DNA of 22,955 nucleotides from JBECKQ01 sp040235375. GTDB taxonomy: Bacteria > Planctomycetota > Phycisphaerae > UBA1845. The first letter of the stretch is position 1. Every line of letters begins with the position of its first letter. The DNA lies in NCBI GenBank assembly GCA_040235375.1, contig JBECKQ010000011.1:1-22955 (forward strand), in the 5' to 3' direction. A model generated the notes under the pieces. The model was not told the origin of the DNA. It saw nothing but the letters and a program-made list of their open reading frames with translations, and did not search any database. Of this stretch, positions 9,844 through 17,767 are shown piece after piece. A program made the position numbers and the translations under genes.

Positions 9844-10761
9844 TCAGCGATCGACGGTCACGTTCGACAGGCGCTCGAGCGCAAGCATCAGCGCCTGCGT
9901 GCCGAATTCTCCGTCCCCTTGGGCCTGCAGGGCAACGTAAAGCTGGTGCACGAGCGCGAGTCCCGGCAGAACGAGCTTCATCCTTTCGGCCTCGCGCAGC
10001 GCAATGGACATGTCCTTGACGAAGTGATCGACAAAGAACCCGGGTTCGAAGTCGCGTTTCAGAATGCGCGGGGCGTAGTTCTCGAGCGACCAGCAGCCGG
10101 CCGCGCCGCCGCCGATCGACGCGAGCATCGTCTCGAGGTCGAGGCCGGCCTTGTGGCCGTACAGCAGCGCCTCGCACATGCCGATCATGGTTCCGGCGAT
10201 CACGATCTGGTTGCACATTTTCGCGTGCTGGCCGGCGCCCGGGCCGCCCTGGTGGACGATTGACTTGCCCAGCCGCTCGAGCAAGGGCATCACGGCGTCG
10301 ACGGCGTCGCGATCGCCGCCGACCATGATCGCCAGCGTCGCCTCGCGCGCGCCGACGTCGCCGCCGGACACCGGCGCGTCCACCGCGAACGCGCCGCCTT
10401 CCGCGGCGGCCCCGTGAATCTCCTGTGCCAGGCTCGGCTCCGTGGTGGTCATGTCCACGAGGATCGCACCTGGCTCAATCGAGCCGACAAGGCCGTCGTC
10501 TCCCAGGTACACCTCGCGAACGTCCGCCGGGAAGCCGACGATGGTGAATACGACCCGGCACGAAGCGGCGATGGCCGTGGCGGACTCCGCCCACTCCGCG
10601 CCGGCATCGACCAACGCCTGTGCCTTGGCTCGTGTGCGATTGTGAACCCGCAGCCGGTAGCCGGCGTCGATGAGATGCCGGCACATCGAAGCGCCCATCA
10701 CTCCGGTCCCGATCCAGCCGATGGGTTCGTCGGGATTGATGGAAAGCGGCGCATTCGACAT
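9844..10761 (-). CDS. NAD(P)-dependent oxidoreductase, 3-hydroxyisobutyrate dehydrogenase family
   Basis: A 305-residue cytoplasmic beta-hydroxyacid dehydrogenase. The N-terminal Rossmann motif is GWIGTGVMG (15-23). The substrate-binding signature DAPVSGGDVGAREATLAIMVGG (128-149) and the catalytic Lys181 with Asn184 in GQHAKMCNQ are intact. The HNR (40-42) after the second strand suggests a preference for NADP, as in glyoxylate/succinic-semialdehyde reductases, but 3-hydroxyisobutyrate, 2-hydroxy-3-oxopropionate or glyoxylate could each be the substrate. I use the ATG at 10761; an upstream TTG (10803) would add 14 residues without family support. The genes upstream on the same strand encode secreted proteins and do not suggest a pathway. 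Confidence 0.87.
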   Translation of the reverse strand: MSNAPLSINPDEPIGWIGTGVMGASMCRHLIDAGYRLRVHNRTRAKAQALVDAGAEWAESATAIAASCRVVFTIVGFPADVREVYLGDDGLVGSIEPGAILVDMTTTEPSLAQEIHGAAAEGGAFAVDAPVSGGDVGAREATLAIMVGGDRDAVDAVMPLLERLGKSIVHQGGPGAGQHAKMCNQIVIAGTMIGMCEALLYGHKAGLDLETMLASIGGGAAGCWSLENYAPRILKRDFEPGFFVDHFVKDMSIALREAERMKLVLPGLALVHQLYVALQAQGDGEFGTQALMLALERLSNVTVDR

Positions 10762-10866
10762 GGCTCGTCCGCTTGCAGGCTGTCGAAGGAAGATCGGAGT
10801 CAAAAGTGACGGCCCACGATTCCCCTGGAAGCAACTCCGATGCGTCGGCTGCGACGCGCCCGGCGG

Positions 10867-11097
10867 TCAGTTCGTGAGCTGTCGGTTCGTGGTGCCGCCG
10901 GTGATCGTGCCGCTCGTTGTTCCGTCGGAGGTGGGGGTGAACTGGCTCGGATCCAGCAGGCTGAAAATGAAGAGCTTGCCACCGTCGACGAGCGCGTTGC
11001 GCACTCTGGCCTCACACGTTCCGAAGACGGTGCCGCCGGCCAGCGCCGTTGCAATCAACGTCATCCACTTGGCACGCCTGTCGCGTCCTCGGTTCAT
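10867..11097 (-). CDS. Small secreted protein of unknown function
   Basis: A 76-residue protein. The first 13 residues are basic (MNRGRDRRAKW), then a hydrophobic stretch (TLIATALAGGTVFG) gives a Sec-type signal. The short mature part is CEARVRNALVDGGKLFIFSLLDP, followed by a Ser/Thr/Gly-rich tail. GAGGTG lies five bases before the ATG, which supports a real gene. The only cysteine follows FGT and is not a good lipobox. It lies 150 bases downstream of the second lipoprotein gene and 105 bases before the dehydrogenase gene on the same strand. I do not recognise a family with a known function, though short exported proteins with a conserved Cys-x-x-Arg segment are, to my knowledge, common in Planctomycetota. 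Confidence 0.65.
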   Translation of the reverse strand: MNRGRDRRAKWMTLIATALAGGTVFGTCEARVRNALVDGGKLFIFSLLDPSQFTPTSDGTTSGTITGGTTNRQLTN

Positions 11098-11247
11098 TCC
11101 GCACCTCGTTCAACTGGAACCCGGCGAATCCTGGCACCTGCAACGACAAGCCGGACCGCGCGCTTGCCGAGCGCAGTTTACGTGCTGCAAAGGGGCGTGT
11201 CGACAGCGAATGCACTACCGCGGACCGCTCACGGCAAAAAACGGCGA

Positions 11248-11886
11248 TTACTCCGCGAACTGCTGCTCTTCCAGCAGGCTGCGAGCGTTGACGAACGTGT
11301 CGAACCCCGTCACGTTCGTGGATATTCTCGTGGAGTCGAGCACGTACGACTGCACCACGACGCCGCCCACCGTGTTATTCGTTTCCGACACCTGGAAGAT
11401 GATCGTATCGCCGCACTTGAAATTGTCCGCGTCCGCGCTGAGCGGATTGACGTTCGGCGGCACGCCCAGCCCGCCCACGCCGACGGCCTGCGCGTTCACG
11501 AATATCCCCGGCTCCGTCGTCGGACGGTCCAGATCCTCCCCCAGGCCCACCCGGCTGACCGGGCAGTCGAAAAGCTCTCCCACGTCGTTCGCCCGGTTGT
11601 TGGGCGGGGCAAACAGGCGCACGCTTTCGGTCTGGGTGGTGAACGTGCCGGGAACGTCCGCCGATTCCACCTGGCGCTCCACCGTGATAAGGAATTCGAT
11701 CGGCACCGTCGTGGCGTTGTTGCCTCGCACGAGAATGAAGCTCGAACGGTCACCCGGTGTCAGGGCGAAGACCTCGCCGGTCGACTGATTGACCAGGGCG
11801 GGATTGAGGAACTGCGAAGTGTTGCAGCCGGTCGTCGCCAACAGTCCGACAGCCAGGAGCACGAATATGCAAGCAAGGCGGTTCAT
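11248..11886 (-). CDS. Lipoprotein of unknown function (tandem paralogue B)
   Basis: A 212-residue putative lipoprotein. The leader MNRLACIFVLLAVGLLATTG ends before Cys21; the preceding residues (A-T-T-G-C) form a slightly non-ideal lipobox. The mature protein is beta-rich, begins NTSQFLNPALVNQ and has a Cys in CGDTIIFQV near the C-terminus. The start of the mature part and this C-terminal Cys-Gly strand resemble the lipoprotein encoded 39 bases upstream, so the two look like diverged duplicates in one operon. GGAG/GAGGTG precedes the ATG; a GTG two codons upstream (11892) is less likely. No enzymatic motif is visible. Export to the periplasm or outer membrane is inferred. Confidence 0.75.
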   Translation of the reverse strand: MNRLACIFVLLAVGLLATTGCNTSQFLNPALVNQSTGEVFALTPGDRSSFILVRGNNATTVPIEFLITVERQVESADVPGTFTTQTESVRLFAPPNNRANDVGELFDCPVSRVGLGEDLDRPTTEPGIFVNAQAVGVGGLGVPPNVNPLSADADNFKCGDTIIFQVSETNNTVGGVVVQSYVLDSTRISTNVTGFDTFVNARSLLEEQQFAE

Positions 11887-11925
11887 TGACACCTCTCCTC
11901 GGCGGCAAACCGGGCCACCGGCTCG

Positions 11926-12786
11926 TCAGCGAACATTCGTCAGGAACTCGAACCGGCCGGGTGTCGCCGCCTGGGCCGCGGTATCCGTGTCCAGGAAGCC
12001 CGGCACCGTCGCTCCTTGAACCTGAATGAACGGAACCTGCACCGTGCCCGAGGCCGTGAACCCGATCACCGATCCACAGCGGACGCCGTTGACCAGAACG
12101 GGGCCCTTGCGGATGTCGAAGTTGCGAACCACGGTGACGTTGCCGTTATCGTCCACCGTGTCCGGCTGAAGAACGACAAACGCCGGCGGCGCTTCCGACA
12201 GGACCTCGCGGGTAATTACGTTCTGCGTCTCCACGATCTGCACCGTTGTCCGGGTTACGGGCACGTAGAGTTCCACCTGCTCCGGTGTCACCGAAGCAAT
12301 ATCGCAAACGCCGACGAAGTTCGTCAGCGGAAACTCGGTCAGTTCCGGAGGCGTGCCGCCGGTCAGACTGCCCTCCACGATCTCCGAACCGGAGATGAGC
12401 TCTAACGTGTTTTCGCTGCCGTTCGCGTAGGTGATGTTCACGCGCACCCGAATCCTCGGGATGGGCTCGGTATCCCCGAGATCGGCCCCCGTCGTTTCCA
12501 GGAAATCGAGCAACAGCGGATCGAACCGCGTATTGTTGATGAGCAGGATGGCGACGTGGCCAGGCGCGTTGTTCAGCGTAATGGCGGGGATGGTACCTGT
12601 CGTGCCGGTCGGCGGGGCCGCGACCTGGTTGATGAACGACGGGTTGAAGATGCTGCTGCAACCGCCTGCCAATGCGATCACGCCGATCGCCGCGACCAGC
12701 GCGACCACGCGGCTCATTCGATAGCCGTTCGCGGCTGCGGTGCGTGTTGAAATGCGCCGCGGGGCAGCTTCGGACTGTTTAGCCAT
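11926..12786 (-). CDS. Lipoprotein of unknown function (tandem paralogue A)
   Basis: A 286-residue putative lipoprotein with a long basic N-region, the hydrophobic segment VVALVAAIGVIALAGG and lipobox Cys43 (LAGGC). The mature part starts SSIFNPSFINQ and is Asn/Thr/Val-rich and probably all-beta. It has Cys in VGVCDIAS and in VRCGSVIGF, the latter matching the CGDTIIF segment of the neighbouring lipoprotein. AAGGA lies ten bases before the chosen ATG at 12786. A second ATG at 12717 would give a more usual 18-residue signal (MSRVVALV...), but it has no clear ribosome-binding site. This is the first gene of a minus-strand run and is divergent from nikR. No function can be assigned from the sequence. 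Confidence 0.75.
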   Translation of the reverse strand: MAKQSEAAPRRISTRTAAANGYRMSRVVALVAAIGVIALAGGCSSIFNPSFINQVAAPPTGTTGTIPAITLNNAPGHVAILLINNTRFDPLLLDFLETTGADLGDTEPIPRIRVRVNITYANGSENTLELISGSEIVEGSLTGGTPPELTEFPLTNFVGVCDIASVTPEQVELYVPVTRTTVQIVETQNVITREVLSEAPPAFVVLQPDTVDDNGNVTVVRNFDIRKGPVLVNGVRCGSVIGFTASGTVQVPFIQVQGATVPGFLDTDTAAQAATPGRFEFLTNVR

Positions 12787-12919
12787 GCTGAGCGGTCCTT
12801 TGTTCGAGGCAGTGCGGCACCGGGGGAGGGCACGTCTTACGGACGGCCCCGCGAGCCGGTCGGGCCCGCGCTGAGGCCTGAAAAAGTGCATTCGCTGCCG
12901 GGATTATTGCGGAAACAGC

Positions 12920-12929
12920 TGACCGGTCA
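12920..12929. promoter_or_regulatory. Perfect 10-bp palindrome in the lipoprotein/nikR spacer
   Basis: TGACCGGTCA is its own reverse complement and lies in the 269-bp divergent spacer between the lipoprotein gene and nikR; a further GGTCA follows at about 12942. A dimeric regulator could bind here. The known E. coli NikR operator (GTATGA-N16-TCATAC) is not present. Confidence 0.2.
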
Positions 12930-13055
12930 AGCCCTCCTGGGCGGTCATGGCCTGTACCCGCCCGGCCTGCCTTGACCGCGACAAGACGCCGCCGGTACGC
13001 TCGCGGCCGCCTTGCCTCCGGTTTTGGTGGTCGCACGCTGCCGCGGATCACGGAA

Positions 13056-13475
13056 ATGGCCAAGCTAACCCGATTCGGCGTGTCCATGGACGCCGGCCTG
13101 CTATCAGCGTTTGACGACCTCATCGAACGCAAGGGGTACGCCAATCGCTCGGAGGCCCTGCGGGATCTGGTCCGCGGCGCGCTCGTCGAGACGCAATGGG
13201 GAGCCGGTGGCGGGCAAATGGTCGGGGCGCTCTGTATCGTCTACGACCATCATACGCCCGACCTGAGCAGCCGGCTGACCCACGAACAACACGACTATCA
13301 GAAGTACATCATCAGCTCGATGCACGTGCATCTCGACGCCTCGAACTGCCTGGAAGTGGTCGTGCTGCGCGGTCCCGCCAGGACACTGCAAACGCTGGCC
13401 GACCGAATCGTCGCCATACGCGGCGTCAAGCACGGCCGACTGATCATGACCACCACCGGAGAAGGGCTCGCCTGA
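13056..13475 (+). CDS. nikR: NikR nickel-responsive transcriptional regulator
   Basis: A 139-residue DNA-binding metal sensor. The N-terminal ribbon-helix-helix domain (LTRFGVSMDAGLLSAFDDLIERKGYANRSEALRDLVR, residues 4-40) is followed by an ACT-like tetramerisation and nickel-binding domain. The four high-affinity nickel ligands are His79, His90, His92 and Cys98, with spacing identical to E. coli NikR H76/H87/H89/C95 (11, 2 and 6 residues). In other bacteria NikR represses nickel uptake genes when nickel is abundant. No nickel transporter, urease or hydrogenase gene is in the window, so its targets lie elsewhere. I chose the ATG at 13056 because it gives the family's length; the ribosome-binding site is poor. 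The longer frame to 12972 adds only low-complexity Arg-rich sequence. Confidence 0.93.
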   Translation: MAKLTRFGVSMDAGLLSAFDDLIERKGYANRSEALRDLVRGALVETQWGAGGGQMVGALCIVYDHHTPDLSSRLTHEQHDYQKYIISSMHVHLDASNCLEVVVLRGPARTLQTLADRIVAIRGVKHGRLIMTTTGEGLA

Positions 13476-13500
13476 CCGCGGGTCCGAGGCGCCCGGCGGC

Positions 13501-13530
13501 TTGACATCCATCGGCAGCGCTGATTACCCT
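13501..13530 (+). promoter_or_regulatory. Promoter of tRNA-Leu
   Basis: A perfect -35 box TTGACA (13501-13506), an 18-base spacer and TACCCT (13525-13530) lie 18 bases upstream of the tRNA 5' end. The geometry fits a short tRNA leader. The -10 box matches only three of six consensus bases. Confidence 0.42.
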
Positions 13531-13548
13531 TATCCGGCTGCGCCCGAG

Positions 13549-13632
13549 GCGGATGTGGCGGAACTGGCAGACGCGCTGGCTTCAGGTGCCAGTGGGCTTA
13601 CGCCCGTGGAGGTTCGAATCCTCTCATCCGCA
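13549..13632 (+). tRNA. tRNA-Leu, anticodon CAG
   Basis: An 84-base class II tRNA. The acceptor stem is GCGGATG (13549-13555) with CATCCGC (13625-13631), discriminator A13632. The anticodon stem is CTGGC/GCCAG, with loop TTCAGGT and CAG at 13583-13585, which reads CUG. The long variable arm is GTGGGCTTACGCCCGT and the T arm is GAGG-TTCGAAT-CCTC-like. No 3' CCA is encoded. Its last nine bases overlap the 3' end of the EamA gene on the other strand. Confidence 0.97.
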
Positions 13633-14661
13633 TGAATCTTCTTTTGCCGCCGGCTGAGAAAACCTGACCGCGCACGGTCTGTGCGCCGGTGAGGGTTCCA
13701 TTGTGCGCACCTCGGCGCCGGGGTGCGGGCGGTGTTCGTCCATCCAACGCTGCCATCTCGAACCGCCCATCGTCAGGAAGACGCCCGTCATCGCCAGCAC
13801 GACGGCGATCAGCTTGCGGCGCGTCAGGACCTCCTTCAGCATGAACGTGGCGAAGATGAGCGCGAAGATCACCGACGTCTGATTCAGCATCGCCGCGATC
13901 GATGCCCGGGCGTATTTGAATCCCGCCATCCAGAAAACCAGCGACAGGTACGCCCCGAGAACCGAACCCGGCACGGCGAACGCCCACGTCCGCGACGGCC
14001 GGAACACCGACCAGTACGACCGCCGGCTCGACGACGCGATCATGATGATCGCCAGCGCCAGCGTGCCGAAGAACATCCGGATCATCGTGGCCCAGACCAG
14101 CGGGAAGTTCTGCACGTCCAGCACCGGCTTGGCCCACACGATGCTGAACGTCATGGTCGCCATCGCCCCCAGCGTCAGCAGCACGCCGACGGCGATCTGG
14201 CCCCGCGTGCGCCCCACCGGCGGCGAGTGGCGGGAGGAGATGTACACGCCGACGACGATCAGCGCCCCGCCGATGTAGTGCCACACGCTCAGCTTCTCCG
14301 CGAGCATCAGGTAGGAAAAGAAAATGATGAACGGACTGTACGAGCAATCGACGATCGAGATCAGACCCACGCCGATCAGGTTCAACCCGTAAAAGAACAG
14401 CGTGTCGGCCACGGCGATGCCCAGCACGCCGCTGATGATCAATATGTAGATTTCCGCGCTCGGCCGTCCGGCAAGTGAATCAAAACCGTCGCCGATGGCC
14501 AGCAGAGTGATGGTCAGCAACAGCACGCCGATCGCGTTCTTGAAGCAGTTGAGCGGCAGGGGAGCAATCGTCTCGCCGCTGCGTTTGAACAGCACCATGG
14601 CCATCGCCCAGGTGATGGCGGCCCCGAGTGCGCAAATCTGCCCGATGACGTCAGTGGTCAC
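13624..14661 (-). CDS. EamA/DMT-family transporter
   Basis: A 345-residue inner-membrane protein with about ten hydrophobic helices in two EamA halves: the first begins VIGQICALGAAITWAMAMVLFKRSGE and the second begins GQIAVGVLLTLGAMATMTFSIVWAKPVL. The helix-rich ends of each half (for example FFYGLNLIGVGLISIVDCSYSPF, SVIFALIFATFMLKEVLTRRKL) are typical of drug/metabolite transporters. The substrate is unknown. I chose the GTG start at 14661 because the family's first helix begins here; it overlaps the stop of the protease gene by 11 bases. The cytoplasmic tail after the last helix is long and polar (about 50 residues), and its stop codon lies in tRNA-Leu on the opposite strand. Confidence 0.85.
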   Translation of the reverse strand: MTTDVIGQICALGAAITWAMAMVLFKRSGETIAPLPLNCFKNAIGVLLLTITLLAIGDGFDSLAGRPSAEIYILIISGVLGIAVADTLFFYGLNLIGVGLISIVDCSYSPFIIFFSYLMLAEKLSVWHYIGGALIVVGVYISSRHSPPVGRTRGQIAVGVLLTLGAMATMTFSIVWAKPVLDVQNFPLVWATMIRMFFGTLALAIIMIASSSRRSYWSVFRPSRTWAFAVPGSVLGAYLSLVFWMAGFKYARASIAAMLNQTSVIFALIFATFMLKEVLTRRKLIAVVLAMTGVFLTMGGSRWQRWMDEHRPHPGAEVRTMEPSPAHRPCAVRFSQPAAKEDSCG

Positions 14662-15793
14662 TGTAGAGCCTTGGTTCTTCTGGGCGGTCCCGCCGGACGC
14701 GCGGCAGCGCTTCAGCTTCCGGCAGGTAAGGTGCCACGTCGGCCTGCTCCTGCGGTCCCAGTGCGTCAAACGCCTCGTCGAGCTTCGCGGCAACGTAAGA
14801 CATCCGCACCGCCCGAGCGTATCGCTTGCCGTCGAGCGGATCGGAACCGCGCACGATGATGCCGGCCAGTCGACCGTCGGCGGCGAACGCGCCGCCGCCG
14901 CTCATCCCTGGGGCGGCTTCGCCCTCGATAATCATCTCCGCTTCGGCATCGTACGGAAGATCGCCCTCCACGTCGCCGGCCCCGCCGAGGCGAGCGATGA
15001 TCGCCGCGGCCTCCTCATCCGCCACTACGCGACCGACCCCGACCGCCAGCCGTCTCGGCAGGGCCCCATCGCCGGGATAGCCGACAAGCAGCACGATCTC
15101 GCCGCCCGCAAGCGCCGCGTACGATGGTTCCGCATCGGTCAGGCCGGCGGGGTCGTAAAGCATCGGCGGCGCATCCGTCAGCGGTTCGGGCGCTAGGTCC
15201 ACGGCGCTGTCGGGAAGCTTCTGCGAGTCGATGACCGCAAGATAAAAATCGTGCCGCGGATGGATCTCCACCAGCATATTGACGTTCTGTTCGGAAGGGA
15301 TCTCCGGGCTGTATAGCTCGAATAGCGGCGTCACCTGGTCATCGAGCCCGGACCCGTCCGTCGCCACCAGACGCACGCGAAGACTCGACGGGTGCTGCGC
15401 TGGATCAGACAGCGCCGCCGCAATGTCCACGTCGGGCGGGCCGAACCAATCGACGCCCAGTGCATGCGCCGCCGAGGCAATGATTGCCGTCCCAGCCGCC
15501 GTGCGTCGCGTCCATACGACCGCGCTGGCATTGCTGGTGAGGGCGACGCGGCCGTACACATCCTCCACCCAGTCGTGGCACTCGTGGTCGGGCTGATCGA
15601 GCACGGCCTCGGCCGGGAACAGCGCCGTGACTTCATCGCAGGAGTCGGGAACGGCAACGATTGGAAACTGGATGGTGCCGCATCCGTGCAGGCCGACAGC
15701 CGCGAAGAGCGTTGCAACCACAAGCACGAACACCAGCACATCAGGCCGGATGATCGCGGTGAACTGCGCGGCGGTGATGCGTACCCTCGGCAT
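14651..15793 (-). CDS. Lipid-anchored trypsin-like serine protease
   Basis: A 380-residue protein. A hydrophobic N-terminal segment (DVLVFVLVVATLFAAVGLHG) ends before Cys38, a plausible lipobox (LHGC), so it is likely exported and lipid-anchored; a plain membrane anchor is the alternative. The chymotrypsin-fold triad can be seen as His110 in GTAIIASAAH, Asp182 in HPRHDFYLAVID and Ser298 in APGMSGGGAF (the GxSGG motif), followed by ADGRLAGIIVRG. The fit is to the S1/S46-like trypsin fold, but no PDZ domain follows. The substrate is unknown. The gene overlaps the EamA start by 11 bases and lies 67 bases after the Nudix gene on the same strand, so the three may be co-transcribed. The ATG is the only sensible start; its ribosome-binding site is weak. 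Confidence 0.75.
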   Translation of the reverse strand: MPRVRITAAQFTAIIRPDVLVFVLVVATLFAAVGLHGCGTIQFPIVAVPDSCDEVTALFPAEAVLDQPDHECHDWVEDVYGRVALTSNASAVVWTRRTAAGTAIIASAAHALGVDWFGPPDVDIAAALSDPAQHPSSLRVRLVATDGSGLDDQVTPLFELYSPEIPSEQNVNMLVEIHPRHDFYLAVIDSQKLPDSAVDLAPEPLTDAPPMLYDPAGLTDAEPSYAALAGGEIVLLVGYPGDGALPRRLAVGVGRVVADEEAAAIIARLGGAGDVEGDLPYDAEAEMIIEGEAAPGMSGGGAFAADGRLAGIIVRGSDPLDGKRYARAVRMSYVAAKLDEAFDALGPQEQADVAPYLPEAEALPRVRRDRPEEPRLYSDH

Positions 15794-15860
15794 GGCGGGG
15801 CGAGTCTACCGTTCGGGCTTGTAACAGGTCAATCGGACTGAGCAATGCGGAAGACGGATG

Positions 15861-16283
15861 TCACTCGCGAAGTCCCGCGGCACGGGAGAGGAGATCGCGT
15901 TCGAGCGGATAGGTCAGCATGCGCAGCCCTTCCTCGGCGGACATCCATTCGACGCGCTCCACTTCTTCGCCCGGCGTAAATCCGTGCTGTTCGATCAGCT
16001 CCATGTTCCAGAAGACGGCCAGCTTGGGCACGGCCCGCGCGATGTACGCCGTGCACCCGGCGATGTCGAGGAGCTTCGCCGTGCACCCGGTTTCCTCGCG
16101 CACTTCGCGGAGCGCCGCCTCCCGCCAGCTTTCCCCCGGCCCCAGCTTGCCCTTGGGCAGCGACCAGTCGTCATGCCGCCGGCGATGCACGATGACCAAT
16201 TGCCGGCCGGCGTCGCTTACACGCCAGACGAGCCCCCCTGCGGCCCGAATCACGTCTGTGCTGGTCAGGTATTCGTCAGGCAT
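15861..16283 (-). CDS. Nudix hydrolase
   Basis: A 140-residue cytoplasmic hydrolase of nucleoside-diphosphate derivatives. The Nudix box is complete: G45-x5-E51-x7-R59-E60-V-R-E63-E64-T-G66-C, within GKLGPGESWREAALREVREETGC, with the metal-binding Glu60, Glu63 and Glu64 present. The preceding HRRRHDDWSLPKGKL and the following C-terminal half (EVERVEWMSAEEGLRML) fit small Nudix proteins of the MutT or diadenosine-polyphosphate hydrolase type. The substrate cannot be read from the sequence. GGGAG lies eight bases before the ATG. The open frame extends far upstream but the upstream part is only the mirror of the lipoprotein gene on the other strand. Confidence 0.9.
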   Translation of the reverse strand: MPDEYLTSTDVIRAAGGLVWRVSDAGRQLVIVHRRRHDDWSLPKGKLGPGESWREAALREVREETGCTAKLLDIAGCTAYIARAVPKLAVFWNMELIEQHGFTPGEEVERVEWMSAEEGLRMLTYPLERDLLSRAAGLRE

Positions 16284-16436
16284 TGCGGAACTCCCGTGGA
16301 CGACAGCGGAACCGGTCCGCAACACCGTAGCCACGCCGCCATCCGATCTCAAGACGCCGCCCGGGTATGCAAAAACGGCGCCGCCCGCGTACACTGTCGG
16401 ACCGTGGCGTGGTGTCCATCGAGTAATCCACCGGAA

Positions 16437-17654
16437 ATGAACCTTCGTACGTGCAACATTGTCCTGCTTGCCTCCGCCCTCGCCCTGATCGGCGGGTGCA
16501 GCTCCCGGCGAGCGCGCAATGGCGAAGATCGCTTCGCCGCCGCAAATGGTCTGGCCATCGGTCCGGTTCTGACCGCCGCCGAACTGCTGCCCGCGGATAT
16601 TCTCCGGGGCGACAACTACGAGATCGAGCCGGCCGTCCTCATCGTCGATTACTACTACCAGTTTAATCTGAGCACACCCTTCGGTGTCGTGCCGGCCTCC
16701 GGTATGAGCATGCTCGAACTGCGACTGCAGGAGATGAAAGCCATCAGCCGGGCGGAAAAGCTCGCCGACGATCCCCATCTGCTCGAGGGATTCACGAGCA
16801 GCTTTCGCGACGCAGCAACGGGGTTGCGCATCCTCGTTACCGATCCCTTCGGTGCGATCGAACGCGCCCCCCATGGCCTGGGCCTGATGATCCGCGGCCA
16901 TCTCGACGCCGCGGACCGCGCCGCGGGCAGCATCGAGCGCCGCCGGCTTGCCGCCCGCCTCGGCTGCGATCCGGAGACCCGCAACCCCATCCTCAAGAAG
17001 CTGCTCGATAAGATGGCCTTGCAGTACGGCGCCGGCCGCCTGCTGACCGTGCCGGCTTCGATCATCCCCGGCGTCAGCGTCCTCAAAACAACCGGCACGA
17101 TGGACGAACTCGTCGCGGAGCAACCACCGCACGAAATCAACGAGCAGATCCACGCCCGCCTGATCAAGTTGAACGTCTCGGAGGAAACGGCCAAGGCCTT
17201 CGTCGCGTCCCGCGCGTTCACGACCAGGGAGCGGCTGCTCATGATGGACCAGGTGGAACGCCTGGCTGGCGTCGATGGCATGCCGGTTGTCCTGGCCACA
17301 GCGGTCGATTCCGACAGCGAAGCGACGGCACTCGCCTCGATCCGCCGCACGCGGATGCTCGCGGACCTGAACGAACGTCACCCCATCGAGCATCTGACGG
17401 AGATGGGCTTTCCCATCGCCCGGCTCGCCGGCGGTGCGCAAGTCATCGCCACGCCTGTGGACTACATCCCGTGGACACAGGACGTCGAGGAGACGGTCTC
17501 GCGCTATCGCGCATCGTATCCCGGCGTTCGCACCTTCCTGCTGATCGCTGGCCAGGTCGGACCCGAGGCTCGCAACGCCCTGCTCAGTGCGCAGATCGAG
17601 GTCGTCACCGGGGACTCGCCCCTGCAAAGCGACCTCCAGCCTTCCACCGGTTGA
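16437..17654 (+). CDS. Lipoprotein of unknown function
   Basis: A 405-residue putative lipoprotein. The leader MNLRTCNIVLLASALALIGG precedes Cys21 (LIGGC lipobox). The mature part contains a conserved-looking block: EIEPAVLIVDYYYQFNLSTPFG (about 62-83), ASGMSMLELRLQEMKAIS, VTDPFGAIERAPHGLG and LGCDPETRNPILKKLLDKMAL. It reminds me of a widespread family of exported proteins with 'Y.L.TPFG', 'P...I...P.G' and 'DP.T.NP.L...L...A' patterns, but I cannot name a function for it. No catalytic motif stands out. The ATG at 16437 gives a perfect signal peptide; upstream sequence in the same frame is not coding. It is 113 bases before the amylase gene on the same strand and divergent from the Nudix gene. 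Confidence 0.72.
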   Translation: MNLRTCNIVLLASALALIGGCSSRRARNGEDRFAAANGLAIGPVLTAAELLPADILRGDNYEIEPAVLIVDYYYQFNLSTPFGVVPASGMSMLELRLQEMKAISRAEKLADDPHLLEGFTSSFRDAATGLRILVTDPFGAIERAPHGLGLMIRGHLDAADRAAGSIERRRLAARLGCDPETRNPILKKLLDKMALQYGAGRLLTVPASIIPGVSVLKTTGTMDELVAEQPPHEINEQIHARLIKLNVSEETAKAFVASRAFTTRERLLMMDQVERLAGVDGMPVVLATAVDSDSEATALASIRRTRMLADLNERHPIEHLTEMGFPIARLAGGAQVIATPVDYIPWTQDVEETVSRYRASYPGVRTFLLIAGQVGPEARNALLSAQIEVVTGDSPLQSDLQPSTG

Positions 17655-17767
17655 CGGCCGCTGCAATGGCTCGAACAATGCAGCCACTCTCCTGTCTGGC
17701 CGGCACCGTTGCCGAGCAAACAGACCGGCGCGTGAACGCGAGACCGAGGGCCGTCCGTGAGGATGAC

